Position numbers and translations under genes: made by a program. A DNA stretch of 64,000 bases from Hyparrhenia diplandra (taxonomy: Eukaryota; Streptophyta; Magnoliopsida; Poales; Poaceae). Shown one piece after another: positions 23,881-36,384 of the stretch. Below the pieces are notes generated by a model, which saw only the letters and a list, made by a program, of their open reading frames with translations, did not search any database and was not told the DNA's origin. How positions within the stretch are numbered: position 1 is the first letter of the stretch; each line of letters starts with the position of its first letter. The DNA lies in the NCBI GenBank assembly GCA_015847255.1, contig JADLZK010010865.1:248001-312000 (forward strand), read 5' to 3'.

Positions 23881-24735
23881 TCTCTTGTCTATTGTTACTC
23901 CATAAAAAAATTGTCTATTTTTTCTTGTTTTCTTTGTCTCGGGGCAGCTTCCTATCTTGTCTCTGTTTTTCCATAGAAAATAATTGTCTATTGTCGGTTG
24001 TTTCTTGTGCTGGGACGGGACTGTCTTGTCTATTGTTATTCCATAGAAAAAATTATCTATTATTCCTTTGTTTTCTTTGTTCGGGGATGACTCCCTATCT
24101 TGTCTCTGTTTTTCCATAGAAAAGATTTGCCTATTGTGAGTTGTTTCTTGTGCTAGGACAGGACTTCCATAGAAAAAAAATTGTCTTTTATTCCTTTGTT
24201 TCTTGTTCCGGGGACAGCTCCCTATCTTGTCTCTATTTTTCCATAGAAAAGAATTGTCTATTGTGAGTTGTTTCTTGGGCTAGGACGGGACTATGTCTTG
24301 TCTATTGTTATTCCATAGAAAAAAAAATTGTCTATTATTCCTTTGTTTCTTTGTTCGGGACTGACTCCCTATCTTGTCTCTGTTTTTTCATAGAAAAGAA
24401 TTGCCTATTGTGAGTTGTTTCTTGTGCTAGGGACGGGACCTGTCTTGTCTATTGTTATTCCATAGGAAAAAAAATTGTCTATTATTCCTTTGTTTGTTTG
24501 TTCTAGGGACAGCTCCCTATCTTGTCTCTGTTTTTCCATAGAAAAGAATTGCCTATTGTGAGTTGTTTCTTGTGCTAGGACAGGACCTGTCTTGTCTATT
24601 GTTTTTTTCATAGAAAAAATTTGTCTTTTATTCCTTTGTTTGTTGTTCCGGGACAGCTCCTATCTTGTCTCTGTTTTTCTATAGAAAAGAATTGTCTATT
24701 GTCGGGTTGTTTCTTGTGCTAGGGACGGGACCCTT
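23880..24735. repeat. Satellite, about six units of 140-150 bp
   Basis: Each unit contains TTGTGCTAGGACGGGAC, CTTGTCTATTGTTATTCCAT, an A-run, TTATTCCTTTGTTTCTTTG, GGACAGCTCCCTATCTTGTC and TTTTTCCATAGAAAAGAATT. TTGTGCTAGG-type phrases lie near 24006, 24148, 24268, 24419, 24570 and 24710. The array ends with CTTCCAAATTGGCG, exactly as the homologous array at 35270-36110 does. Long open frames across it repeat with the unit and are not genes. Confidence 0.9.
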
Positions 24736-24769
24736 CCAAATTGGCGAAACTAGATTGTGAATGCTTCAT

Positions 24770-26580
24770 TATTGCAAATAGTACATTATCGGCCCTTTTG
24801 TGTGTTTTGCAAGCGGTGGTCATCAACATGTTGTGATTGTGTCACTTGTAGTGTTGCAAATGGAGCAGTCTATTGTTGCAAATGGTAACTTACCGGTACC
24901 GCGGATTGTTGCAATTGTGGTCATCAACCTATAGCAATTGGCTATCAACTAGGTTACAATTTGCATTTTTTGTTGCAACCGGGTTTTTTGCAATTCTTGA
25001 TTGAGATTACTTAACAAGAAAAGATTTGTAAAATAGAAATAGAGCATGTTGCAATGTCGTGTTATTTCCGTTGTTGCAATTGCCAAATACTCCAATGTTG
25101 CAAATGGAGTTTTTACCGGTGTTGTAGTCACAATTGTGTTATCACCCTTGTTGCAAATGGTTGTTAACTAGGTTGCAATCATCGACTTGCGGTGTTACAA
25201 CGGGAGACACTCCTTTGTCGCAAATGGTAATTTACCCCCATTTGTGTAACTATGGGTCATCACCATGTTGCAAATGACCTTGTTGGCGTTCATCGAGTTT
25301 AGGGCTCATGGCGTTTGCCGAGTTTAGGGTTCATGGCGTTTCTTTGAGATTAGGATTTGTTGATTTTAGTAGTTATCAATAATTGTTTAGTGTTTACGGG
25401 AGAGTGCCTTTTTAAGCATGCCCCCCCGGGCAAGATTTACGGGAGACACCTTTAAAGGTATTTGCCGAATTTAGGGTTTTCGGCATTTATCGAGTTTAGG
25501 GTTGTTGAGTTTATGTTGCATGGCGTTTGCCGAGTTTAGGGTTCGTGGCGTTAGGTGAGTTTATGTTGCAATTGTGTCGACAACAATATTGCAACTGATA
25601 ATGTCGCCATCATGTTGCAAAGCGAGTGTATAGTAGGTGAGCTATTTTTTAATTAACACGGGGACCTTTTTCAAAGAAAAGTCAAGGATGCGTGACAAAC
25701 AATCATGTGATTCAAAGATGTCAACTTTATAACTTTTTATACGGAGATGAAACCTATAGTTTATCACCGGGGAAAAGCATTATATTGCAAATGGTAACTA
25801 ACTTTACGACCTGATGCGTGTCTAGCGCCAAGTTGCAACCGCACACATCTAACGTTGCAAACAAAATTCAACAAGTGTTGCAAATAGTTTGTATCCCGAT
25901 GCATATGTTTTTTCTCGGTGTTCCTTGTTTATTATGATCGGAAGATTTTCTTTCTTTCTTTGTTGGCTTCTTACTTCTACGTTCAATACATCGAGTGTAC
26001 AACTCCAAGTTGCAACGAACACATCTCATGTTGCAAACACAACACACAACATGTTGTAATTAGATCGCATTAGGTTGCATTTGGTTCTTGCCTAGTTATG
26101 GCTTGGCTCGACTCTAGGTGTAATTGGATCACGTTAGGTTGCAACTAGTTCTTGCCTAGTTGCAAGCGGCCTCCCTCTAGTCGTAATTGGACCACGTCGG
26201 GTTGCAACTACATCGGTTCAGTTGCACTAGAATAGATTTGTTGGAATTAGTTACGTCAAGTTGCAATCGGTATGGTGTTATAGTTGTGATTGGTCTAGTC
26301 TAGCGGTTGCAATTGGTAGAGTACACATATAGGGTGTATAAAATACACGTTGTTCACTAGCTTGGCTTGTAACTAGGTTGTAACTAGTTGCATGTAATAG
26401 CAACAAGGACAATGGTTGCATGTAACTAGGTTGCAACTATTTTGGGATTGCAACTAGGTTCTAAAAGTTATGTTCTAAGTGGTTACAACAAGCGCTAACT
26501 ATGCTACGGTCAAGTTGCAATTGTGTTGTAGTCGCGATGGCAACTCATAGTACGGATGAAGTTGCAATTACATACTTTAA
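24770..26580. repeat. TTGCAA motif arrays with an interposed GTTTAGGGTT segment
   Basis: Dense TTGCAAATGG and GTTGCAACTAG words occupy 24770-25275 and 25560-26580. Between them, 25280-25560 has CCGAGTTTAGGGTTCATGGC repeats like the minisatellite at 43980-45640. No coding signal is visible. Confidence 0.75.
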
Positions 26581-26584
26581 AAAA

Positions 26585-27700
26585 AAGTTCGTCAAATATA
26601 GTCATGTTGGATCTCATTTTGTTAAACACATTTTTTTTTCAACAACTTCTTTGCCGCAAACGGATCTAAAATTGGAGCTATGGTTTAGGAGATATTGCAT
26701 TTTTCGATCCGAAACAAAAAAAGATTTTGCATGCGGGATGGACACGTGGAGAGAGAATAGCTAGCAGTGCGTTTTAGAGGTTATGGCGGAAGATGGGTGA
26801 GTTGCAAACCGAATCTGATCTTGGTTGTAATTGGTGCCCGTGACCACTGCGGGAAGGAGGTGGTGGAGGCGGGAAGCCAGCCTACGGGGAATGAGGTGGG
26901 GGGGAGGTGGAGGCGGGCCCATGAGTTAATTTGACAGAGGAGCATGCTTGGAGGTGGTATTTGGGGACGGGTTGGGTGCATTCTGTTGAAAGCAAATGCA
27001 TTTTAGGAAACTTGTTGTACCCCATAGTATTTTTATGGATTTTGATTTTTTTTTATTTTCAATGCATTCTTACTAACTACTTCTGATGATAATACTCCGG
27101 TTTACAATTATAGTGGTGTGTCTTAGTGGCAACTAGTTTTTAATGTAGTTGTAACAGGGTTATTGACCTAGTTGCAATTTGGTGAAGCGTCTAGTTGCAT
27201 TTGAAAGACATGGACATGAAATTTTAGTGTATTTTGTAAATAAATTATCTTATTAGTTGTAACATGCGATTGATTCTTTAATTCTTTTATATATATATAT
27301 TTAGGATTCGTACGGTGCACATACAAAAAAACAGTTAAAAAATGATCATTGTTCCGGTGCTTGATAGTACCAGGTACCTTGTACTGTTATTTTATTCACG
27401 AGTTAATTTAATTGGACAGTACTATAACTAGGATCGGGTCAACCAAAATGGTACTACTTTTTTTATCCTAAAATTGTACTACTTGGTACAAGCACGATTA
27501 GATTTCAACGGATAGATCATAGATGGATCACATTAATTACAAGCAACCGGTTTTTAATTTAATTTAATTATTTTCGCTAATCACTAAAGGCCAATTAATT
27601 TTGCATGCGTTCCTCGCATGCAACTCTGGTCAACCTACGTCTCTACAATCGAGGATGCATGGCTGCATGCAGCATGGATGCGTGTAGCATCTTATGAATT
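26585..27700. other. Mostly unannotatable AT-rich stretch
   Basis: I see no gene. 26780-27000 is a short G-rich segment followed by GGGTGCATTCTG and AAATGCATTTT, resembling a degraded hairpin end. 27060-27270 has sparse TTGCAA words. 27280-27700 is AT-rich without element-specific words and contains a short TA run near 27290. Confidence 0.4.
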
Positions 27701-27969
27701 CTAATCATGGATGGCAGTGTCAACGGAGCATGTGTTAGTGGTCCCCGTAAAGAGAAAAGATATCGGGCCATGGGGTGGGGTCCATGCAAGCTGGAGCGCA
27801 GGCCCAAGCAGGATTTGTGCGGGGGTGCGGTAGACTTGACAAGGCACCTCGCACGTAGAGTAGAGAAGCGGAGGCGCGCGGTCCACGACGGAGGTAGCTA
27901 GCGCGCTCGCGGAGAGGGTGGGGTGCATTCTGTATAGGCAATGCGGAGTGGGTGCGGTCCCCAAAGCCG

Positions 27970-27973
<4 letters not shown>

Positions 27974-28037
<64 letters not shown>
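27974..28037. repeat. (TA)n microsatellite
   Basis: About 32 TA units separate the element 21355-27973 from the sequence feeding Ulp1-like unit 3. The right side has no terminal hairpin, consistent with the tract being internal to the outer element. Confidence 0.97.
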
Positions 28038-28041
<4 letters not shown>

Positions 28042-28044
28042 AGT

Positions 28045-28720
28045 GTTGTAATTCCCTTGTTTTTGTGCAACCTTGTTGCATTTTTTGTTACTCTCGGTGT
28101 TGCAATTCGCCACTCCAATATTGCAAATGGTGTTTTCTTTTTACAATTTTTTAAAAAATTTGCGGTGTTGCAACTTTAGACATTAGCATGTTGCAAATAT
28201 TAATTTTATCAGTTCCTATGCATGTAGCAACTTTATACATTACCAATCCAAGTATTTTGACCTTTTTTGTTGCAATTGTGACACTAAACTTTGTTGGAAC
28301 TATTTATTAACAATTGTTGCAACTTCGGTGATCTTAGGTGTTGCAATTTGGTGTGTAACATGTGTCGGTGTTTTCATCTTCTCTGTCGACCCTTGCCTTT
28401 TTTTGCTTTCTGGATGATGTTGCAATTGTATTCAGTATCATGTTGCAATTTGATTGACTATCATGTTGTAATTATGGCATTAATTCATGAGTATGTTGCA
28501 ACTTACTAACGTGCATTTGTTGAATTTTTTTTGTAATTGTTACATACAAGGAGTTGCAATCGGACATCATTAGCGGTTGCAATTGGTGTGCGGTCGGGCC
28601 TCGATGTCGGTGTTTTTTTTGCCCGAAGCGTTTTTTCTTTTTAAATTGTTTTGTAATTGTTCCATAGAAGGATTTGCAATCGGACGTCCACGGCAGTTGC
28701 AATTGGTGTCGGTCCGGGCC
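28045..28720. repeat. TTGCAA motif array before unit 3
   Basis: GTTGCAATTG, GTTGCAATTTGG and GTTGCAACTT words recur every 30-60 bases. A tandem pair near 28525-28590 and 28640-28710 shares TTTTGTAATTGTT, AAGGA, TTGCAATCGGAC and GGTTGCAATTGGTGTCGGTC-like phrases. No gene is seen. Confidence 0.75.
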
Positions 28721-28729
28721 TCGGGCGCG

Positions 28730-29300
28730 TCAACGTGACTTGGGGGCGGCCACGTGTCAACTAGTGCGTGCGGGGGGGCTGCATGCACATTTGTCAAGTA
28801 GTGCTTCGCGGCGGAGGGGTCGATTGGCCGGTCCTTCTGCGCTCTTCCTCGCGGCCCGGTGATTAGATCCCCCAACTGGGTTTTCTTCGGGCACTCTCGC
28901 GGGTGTGCGGGGAAGTGCGGGGAGAGGCGGTTACCGCCCGTCGGCTTTGGTCGCTCGGCCGGGTCGCCGCTTCTTCGGTATACTCGTCCGCGCGTCGAGC
29001 TCCTCCGCATAGCCGGTGAGTTCCTCTGCCCTCTGCCTCGCTCCGGAGGCGTCGCCGCGTCTCTCCAGCCCACCCTCGCCAGCTTCCGAGTCCACGCCGC
29101 TCCACACCCATCCAAATCCGGGCTCCCCCTACTCCTGCTCCTCCTCGCCCTTTGCCTCGCCGTCACCTCCTACGCGGCCCGGGTGCTCACAGGCGCTAGT
29201 CTTCGCGGCGATCTTCCTCCTCGGCGCACCGTGCGCGCTCCGGGTCTCAGCCCACGCGCTCGCGCTCGTCCTCTTTGCTCTCGGCGTTTGTGCTCCTCCT
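28730..29300 (+). promoter_or_regulatory. GC-rich leader of Ulp1-like unit 3
   Basis: This GC-rich block is followed by TTATTACATGATTTTGCATG (29355), a phrase shared with the post-leader sequence of unit 1 (about 1203) and unit 2 (about 7175). That marks it as the equivalent leader although its own sequence has diverged. It is open in several frames on both strands without a recognisable product. Confidence 0.4.
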
Positions 29301-32300
29301 CATTGCATGATGGGCTGTTTGCTTGCATTTACTTCTCATGTTATCTGTCTTTGTAATTATTACATGATTTTGCATGTGATACGCTTGTTATGTTTAAGCG
29401 TCTATGAATTGTTGTTGCAATTGGTTAGACTGGCGTTTTTAACTTTATGTGAACTTGTTGCTCATCTCAACTTTGCATTTCAATTGCTTGTCCTAGTAGC
29501 TTAACTAGTGTATAGTTTAGGATATAGTTTATGTCAGTAGCTTAACTTTATTCTCCTCGTAGCATGCATTAATTAGGTGCTCTAATGTTAGTAGAGATAT
29601 AGTTTAGGATATAGTGGAATCGGGTCTTTGTGATGTTAGTAGAGATAGTGCTCTAATAGATTTGTTGTAACTAGATGCCAATAATTGTTGCAATTGATAA
29701 TATTCCTTGTTGCAATTGGAACTAGGTTGTCCTAGTTGCGGTTTGTTTACATGTTCGAGGCAAGTACATTGTGCGTATATTGTCTGAAGATATTTCTTAC
29801 GTATATTGTCTTTACCGGTAATATTTGTTTTACAAAAATTTAGGCATGGATCTTTGTTTATGTTTACGAGGCTCCTCTTTCTTCAAATGGTGATCTTGAT
29901 GAAAATAAGTTCGATGCAATGAGCTCGGAAGAGGATGATGAGTCCTACTCTTCCAATGATGGCGAGGTTTGATACTACTCTTATTTATGTTATTCTTGAG
30001 ATGGTTATTGGTTTTGAAGCTTTTTTTTTTTTGATTTTACTCGATATATTTTTTTTGTTGCCTTTGTTAGAGTCGAGTCATGCTAGCAATCTTGTCAATA
30101 TTCTTGAGATGGTTAATGGTTTCAAGCATGTGCGCGAAAGCATTGTCTAGTGTATGTTCTCAAACTTATAGCTATTTTTTTTTAATTTTTTTAATTGAAC
30201 GTAGCTCATGTTTTTTTATGTAAACTCAGTTCTCGAAGATTGCGACAACATTGGTAATCGAATACGTTCTCGTGCTCCAAGCAATTGTGAAATGGTAACT
30301 CTAGTTGTTAATTATTAATTTTTGTTGTTTCTAACAACCCTTGTATTTGGATCCGTATCCACTTCCCGGTAGAGAAATGGTCAATAGCTTGTTTAGATAA
30401 TCATTTTACGTCTTCCCTTGCCTTGGCCTCCTTCCCGTAAACACGTTGCAATTACGTTAAGTTACATTTTGTAATTACTATCCGCGAGAATGTTGCAATT
30501 CTGGTCGGACAATGTTGTTTGTGTTTTGCGGACTACCGGAGGTGTTAGAGGTAGAGTTGAGCGTAAATCAACTAATGCGGCGGTACCTCGGATCGAGAGA
30601 GACCGGGGTAGTCGGTTCAATAGCCTCTTCTTTGCAAAGAAGATAATAGCGATGTTAGATGACCGCAAGAAGAAGATAATTATAGATCGTGGATTTGGAA
30701 TTTTATTGGAGTTTGATGGTTTGTTTGGCTCAGAAAGGATTTGTTCAATGGATTGCGGATCATGTTGATATCGGTTGTGGGGATCTTTTAGTTGGAGGCA
30801 AGGTGATCCCGTTGAACCCGTTGTCATTTGCATTTATTTTTAGGGATTCCCATTGGAGGTGATGACATCAAGGAGAAGTATATTGATTCCATGAAGGCAG
30901 ACTTTCTTGATAAAATTGGTGTTACCTCTCTCCCTTTGATCAAGGATTTCAGCGACAAGTTGTTGGGAGACACCTTTGTCGGATGATAATTTTTCAGATA
31001 CTTTATGGTGGTTGCCTTGTCCACTTTTCTATGTGCTAATTCGGATACTTATCGAGCCCATGGTACCTAGGTGCCTTTGCTTGATTTATCTAAGGTGGTG
31101 AATGGAATTGGTCCAAATTTGTGTATGATTGGATGTTGTCTTCTATAAGAAACTACAGAAAAAGGGTTGGGTGTCATTGGTGGTTGCGAGATATTTCATT
31201 CTTTGTAAGTCTTCTTTTTTGATTTTTTTTTTTTCGCTCGCATTTAGTTCTTTAAATTTATTCATGCGGCATGTATGAGTGATGCCTTTTATTTGATATA
31301 TGTAGGGTTACTACCTTGATTTCCTACACTTTGGAGGACCTCATCACTACTGTAGACATGCCAAGGATCCATTGTTGGAAGGGCTCCATGATTAAGCAAA
31401 GTATTGTTCATATGATCGTGTGTCTCGCAACACTTATGGAAAGAGACCGGTGAGTTGGTTGTCCATTGTCTATCTTTGATCTAAGAAGTTAAAAGGCTTT
31501 CCACGAGTTTTATTTTTTGGTTGTCCATTGTGTAGGTCAAATCTTTGGAGGAGGCGGTTTATGGAGAAAAGTATGCGATTGAAGATGCTTGTGTGCATTT
31601 TAGAGATACTATGGATAAACATTGTGAATTCATCCAGGAAGAAGTATGTTTCTTGTCTAGTATGTTTATGAGAATTATTGTATCATGAGTTATATATGAT
31701 TCTTACTTTTAATATGATACTACATTCTGGGACCGAGAATGTATGTCTAAGATTTTCAAAAAGCACCATACTAGACTTGGCTATACATGTGCGATACTCT
31801 TGTTGCCAAGATGTTCTCATACATGCATGCGCTTATGTAGCACATGGTGGTGGCTGATGCAAATGTTGAGGGTGATAGTAATCTTGGCGGCCAGGCATCT
31901 TCAAGGCGTGGTGTTGATGAAGGTGTTGTTGGTTTTCGTGATGAATTTGAAGCCCCTTTGCCTTAGCGGTACAAGCGGTGAATGAAGGCAATGCCGATGG
32001 TCTTCTTTGCAAAAATAGTGGTGTTATTCTTTGTTGCTCACGCCCTTAACCAACGAACCAAGAAGGCGATATTCTTTATTCTTTGGTGGTGTTGAGCATC
32101 GGTTTGTGCAAAATGTTGATGGTGCTAATCTTGATGAAAGAGAATCTTACGCCCACGAGAGATAATCGAAGTCGGATGGCAAGTATGATGGACCTAGTAA
32201 GGACAATTCTTATGGTTCGGCGCACCGGAGATTATATCTCGAGTAGGCTGCGATCATGACGGTACATGAATTTTCTTTTATTGTTTTGGTTTGTCTATGA

Positions 32301-33219
32301 TTTGTGTACTAGTTTAGCAACCGAAAAAAATTGTTTTCAACATCTTTGTTGTGTGTTGCAATTGGTTATAGTATATTGTTGCAATTGTCGACTTTCGAGG
32401 GAGGTTGCAAATTTCAATTTGGGATGGAATTTAAAACAAGTCTTTTGTGGCTGCAACCAAAAGAAAAACTTGTTGCAATTACCGTGATTAATTAGTTCTT
32501 TGCCGTCATAATGGTAGATGAATTTTATTAATTTGGTTTGTGCATGCATTTGTTCTCTATATTTGTTTTATTTAATATCTTGTGTACTAGTTCTATAGAA
32601 TCTAAGCTTTTAAATTAATGGCACAAACACTCAACTTATTTTGGTTTGTCCCTTGCGGGGAGAAGCGTGCAATAAAAGCAATCCTAGTGTGTCTTTGAAT
32701 CGAGGGTGTTGCTATTGTTTGTGATGTGAATAATTCTGAAATACCTTGTGATCCCTGTTTACGGCCAACAAAAAAATAAGTGAACTGGATGAACTTCTTT
32801 GAAAGAGTTTCTAGTCGTGTTGCTAGTCATCAACATTTGGATAAACATGCAGCTCTGGCGAGCACGAGAATGGTTAGTATTTTATTTCTTTTTACACTCT
32901 ATTTACTAGCAAAATACGCTTTTGATTTACTTCAATTATGGTGTTTGAAATGTGCAATGTTTGAAGGGTTTCAGCCAGCAGAGCGCGGTGTTGTCATCAC
33001 GGCCTAGTGGAATGCGTTCCATTTCTGGAATTGGAGCTACGGTGACAACCCCTGTCGATGTTGAAGAATGTCTTTGTACAAACTTCTAAGAGAGCAAGCA
33101 ACGAGGAAGCGCAAAGGGAATGCGTCCTTGCGGTCAATTGAATTAGTTTCTTGGATGGCTCACCGGGTCTACCTAACTTCTTTCTTGTTTGTTGTTTTTT
33201 TTTTCTTTGTTGCTTCATG

Positions 33220-33520
33220 ATTGTTTAATGTTACAATTGGATTCGGTAATTATGTCATTATCATGTTGCAAGTCAGTTACTTCCATTGTCGCAAATGGAA
33301 ACTACATGGTGTCGCAAATTTGTGCGAACAGATTTGCAATTTTACTATGATAGTCCTTGTTGCCATCTGTGATGAACTAGGTTTGGAAATGTGTATGAAC
33401 CGGGTTTGCAACATTGTTTTCAACAGTTCATAATTTATGCAGATGTAACAATGTTGCAATTGGATTGATAACATCTTGTAATTATGGTAGTTCATGGGAT
33501 GCAATTCATTGAACGGGGTT
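33220..33520. repeat. TTGCAA words in an intron of unit 3
   Basis: GTTACAATTGG, GTTGCAAG, GTCGCAAATGG, TTTGCAAC and GTTGCAATTGG recur. No open exon is recognisable. Confidence 0.55.
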
Positions 33521-35139
33521 TTAAAAAGTTAGGGACTTACATGTTTTTAATGTCCTTCTCTATGAATTTGTCCCTATATTTTTTGTTTCAGGATGCAAGT
33601 CTTTGGTACAAAAAAGACCAAAAGGAGAATGAATGCATCTCAATCTTCAAGTGGTGCTAATGTGTCCCCAAGCCTCGAGATGGAACATCTATAGAAGTTG
33701 GTAGATCCCCCCGAAGTCGCGTTGGAAATGGTAATGATGTTGTCAATAGTGGTGGTACAAGACTTCAAGTTGATCATCAAAAGCCGTTCTTTGGATCCTC
33801 TTTGAAGAAGCTTTGTTGTACAATTTAACAGTCCTAGTATGCCTTCATTTAGAATATTTGAGGATGAGGATGATTATGGAAATTTTTGTTCAAGATCCTA
33901 AAATGAGGCGACCTTTTCCTACATCTATGTCAATGTCTTGTCCAGTTGAGAGGGCTAAATCATATCCATTTGGTGGAGTGAGGTGCGCTAAAGCTAGTGT
34001 TGCTTACGATGTTGTGCATTTACAAGATATGGTTGTTGCTAATGAGCGAATCTTGTCCCTCAACCAAACAGGAGTGGAAGGAATTTCAATGTTGAAGCGG
34101 TAAGCTAATGTTTTATATTAGATCATGTTTTAGTTAGACATGATTTAATCTTGTTTTGTTGTGTAATTATGTATAGAATTAATATATTTTCTTATTTCTT
34201 GATTAGGACCATATCACTATGGTGTCTCTTCCTCTTATTGAATATTCGAGGATGGTGAACCTTTGGCCGCTGGCCTTTCGGCTCCACTGAACCCGTTCCA
34301 TGAAAGCTGTAGTCGAGTTCCCTTTGGACTGCGATGCCCATTGTATAACGGATCTTCCAATCTTTCACCTTTACGGAAGTTTCTTTGTTATTGGAACACC
34401 TCTTTAGTTATTGCAACAGACTTTTGGATTTTTTGTGTGAAAAACTTATGTAATATATCATTAGGCATTTTTGTAAATCTTTGTTAACACTATTTTGTAC
34501 CTATTATTATATCGATGAATGTTGTATATATTGAGCCGTGTGTGTGACATTGTTGGTTACGTATGGTGGATTGTGTGTTTCTGAGGTCTTTTTACGTGGT
34601 CTAGTCCGGCGTATTATGAAACAGGACTATGAGTAGCCTATTGACATGAACTACTTGTTTTTGTTTTATGGTTTAAATTTTGACTTGTTTTACGTTAACT
34701 TGTTTGCGGATACCTACGAGGATTATCTACTCCCGCTGCGAGAGGGCTCGTCTTCTGGCGCACATGGTTTCACCTCTTCGTGCGCAAGGTGCATTTGGGA
34801 GTGATTCTTTGAGCGGTGAAGCTTTTGGCGACCTTCAAGCTCTAAAGTTGCTTTTCATCGGCCAAACCTTCTTGCACAACCGAAAGCAGCTACGGATAGG
34901 CCCGTTAGTTGTACCGCACTGGAAGATTAGAGTGTCAAAGGAGGAGGGCGAGTTGTATGAAATAGCTTTGGAGATGGGTGCAGATAAAGCAAACCACAAG
35001 TGAGTATGAAATTTCTATATTGTCCCTTTATTATTTTGTCTTGTATTGCTCTTTGTTTTGTGATGCATATTTACAATGATCTCCACTTTTAGAAGAGGCC
35101 ATGTTTGGTGTTATGATAATTTTCTTGGCCCTTTTGTGT

Positions 35140-36320
35140 GTCTGCAATAGTGGTCATCAACATGTTGCAATTGTGTCACTTTAAGTGTTGCAAATGGACA
35201 CGATCTATTGTTGCAAATGGTAACTTAGCGTACCGTTGGTTGTTGCAATTGTTGTCAATTGTTTGCTTTGTTAGGGCCAGGACCCTTCTCTTGTGCATTT
35301 GTTTTTCCATAGAAAAAAAAAAATTATGCATTATTCATTTGTTTCTTTGTCATCCTTGGGGACGGGTCCCTAACTTGTCTCTGTTTTTTCATAGAAAAGA
35401 ATTGTCTATTGTCTGTTGTTTCTTGTGCTAGGACGGGGACCCTTCTCTTGTCTATTGTTTTTCCATAGAAAAAAAAAAATGTATCATTATTCCTTTGTTT
35501 CTTTGTCCCGGGGACAGGTCCCTAACTTGTCTCTGTTTTCCATAGAAAAGAATTGTCTATTGTATGTTGTTTCTTGTGCTAGGACGGGACCCTTCTCTTG
35601 TCTATTGTTTTTCCATAGAAAAAAAAAAATTTATGCATTATTCCTTTGTTTCTTTGTCCCCGGGACAAGGTCCCTAACTTGTCTCTGTTTTTTTCATAGA
35701 AAAGAATTGTCTATTGTCTGTTGTTTCTTGTGCTAGGACGGGACCCTTCTCTTGTCTATTGTTTTTCCATAGAAAAAAAAAAAAATTATCTGTTATTCCT
35801 TTGTTTCTTTGTCCCGTGACAGGTCCCTAACTTGTCTCATTATTTTCTAAATTGTACATTTGTTTCTTGTGCTAGGGACCGGGACCCTTCTCTTGTTTGT
35901 TGTTTTTCCATAGAAAAAAAAATGTCATTATTCCTTTGTTTTTACGTCCCGGGGACAGGTTCCTAACTTGTCTCTGTTTTTTCCATAGAAAAGAATTGTC
36001 TATTGTCATTTGTTTCTTGTGCTTGGACGGGATCCTTCTCTTGTCATTTGTTTTTCCATAGAGAAAAAAAAATTGTCATTGTTTCTTGTGCTAGGACGGG
36101 ACCCTTCCAAATTGGCGTAAACTAGATTATGAATGGTTCATTATTGCAAATGGTACATTAGTGGCCCTTTTGTGTGTTTGCAACCGTGGTCATCAACATG
36201 TTGTGATTGTGTCACTTTCGGTGTTGCAAATGTATCTGATCCATTGTTGCAAATGGTAACTTACGGTACCTTGAGTGTTGCAATTGTGGTCATCAACCTT
36301 TCTTGTGCTAGGACATGACC
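35140..36320. repeat. Satellite of about 150-bp units with TTGCAA flanks, homologous to 23450-25000
   Basis: Units (35270-36110) carry TTGTGCTAGGACGGGACCC, TTCTCTTGTCTATTG, TTTTTCCATAGAAAA and GGTCCCTAACTTGTCTCTG. TTGTGCTAGG phrases lie near 35425, 35577, 35731, 35868, 36020 and 36088. Both flanks match the other array: TGGTCATCAACATGTTGCAA on the left, and CCTTCCAAATTGGCG with AAACTAGATT on the right. A decayed fragment occurs at 37640-37830. Confidence 0.9.
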
Positions 36321-36384
36321 CTGTCTTGTCTAATGTTGATGTTTTCATTTGTTATGCGGTCTTGATTGTGAACTCTGAGTCTTG

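Larger units (their letters stand above)
21355..27973. mobile_element. TA-flanked, hairpin-ended element with captured gene fragment and satellite
   Basis: The left end has GGGTGCATT with AATGCACCC around a 10-base loop (21378-21405). The right end has GGTGCATTCTGTATAGGCAATGC (a weaker 5-bp stem, 27925-27944), and on the - strand it aligns with the left end. Both ends abut (TA)n. Inside lie a captured gene-like region (21640-23010), TTGCAA arrays, a 150-bp satellite (23880-24730), a GTTTAGGGTT segment (25280-25560) and more TTGCAA arrays to 26580. No transposase is recognised. Confidence 0.55.

Noticed and set aside
35416..35736. Open frames of about 100 codons with internal protein repeats in the satellites at 23830-24120 and 35140-35740
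   Set aside because: The protein repeat period equals the DNA satellite unit; no start context, family motif or independent coding signal.
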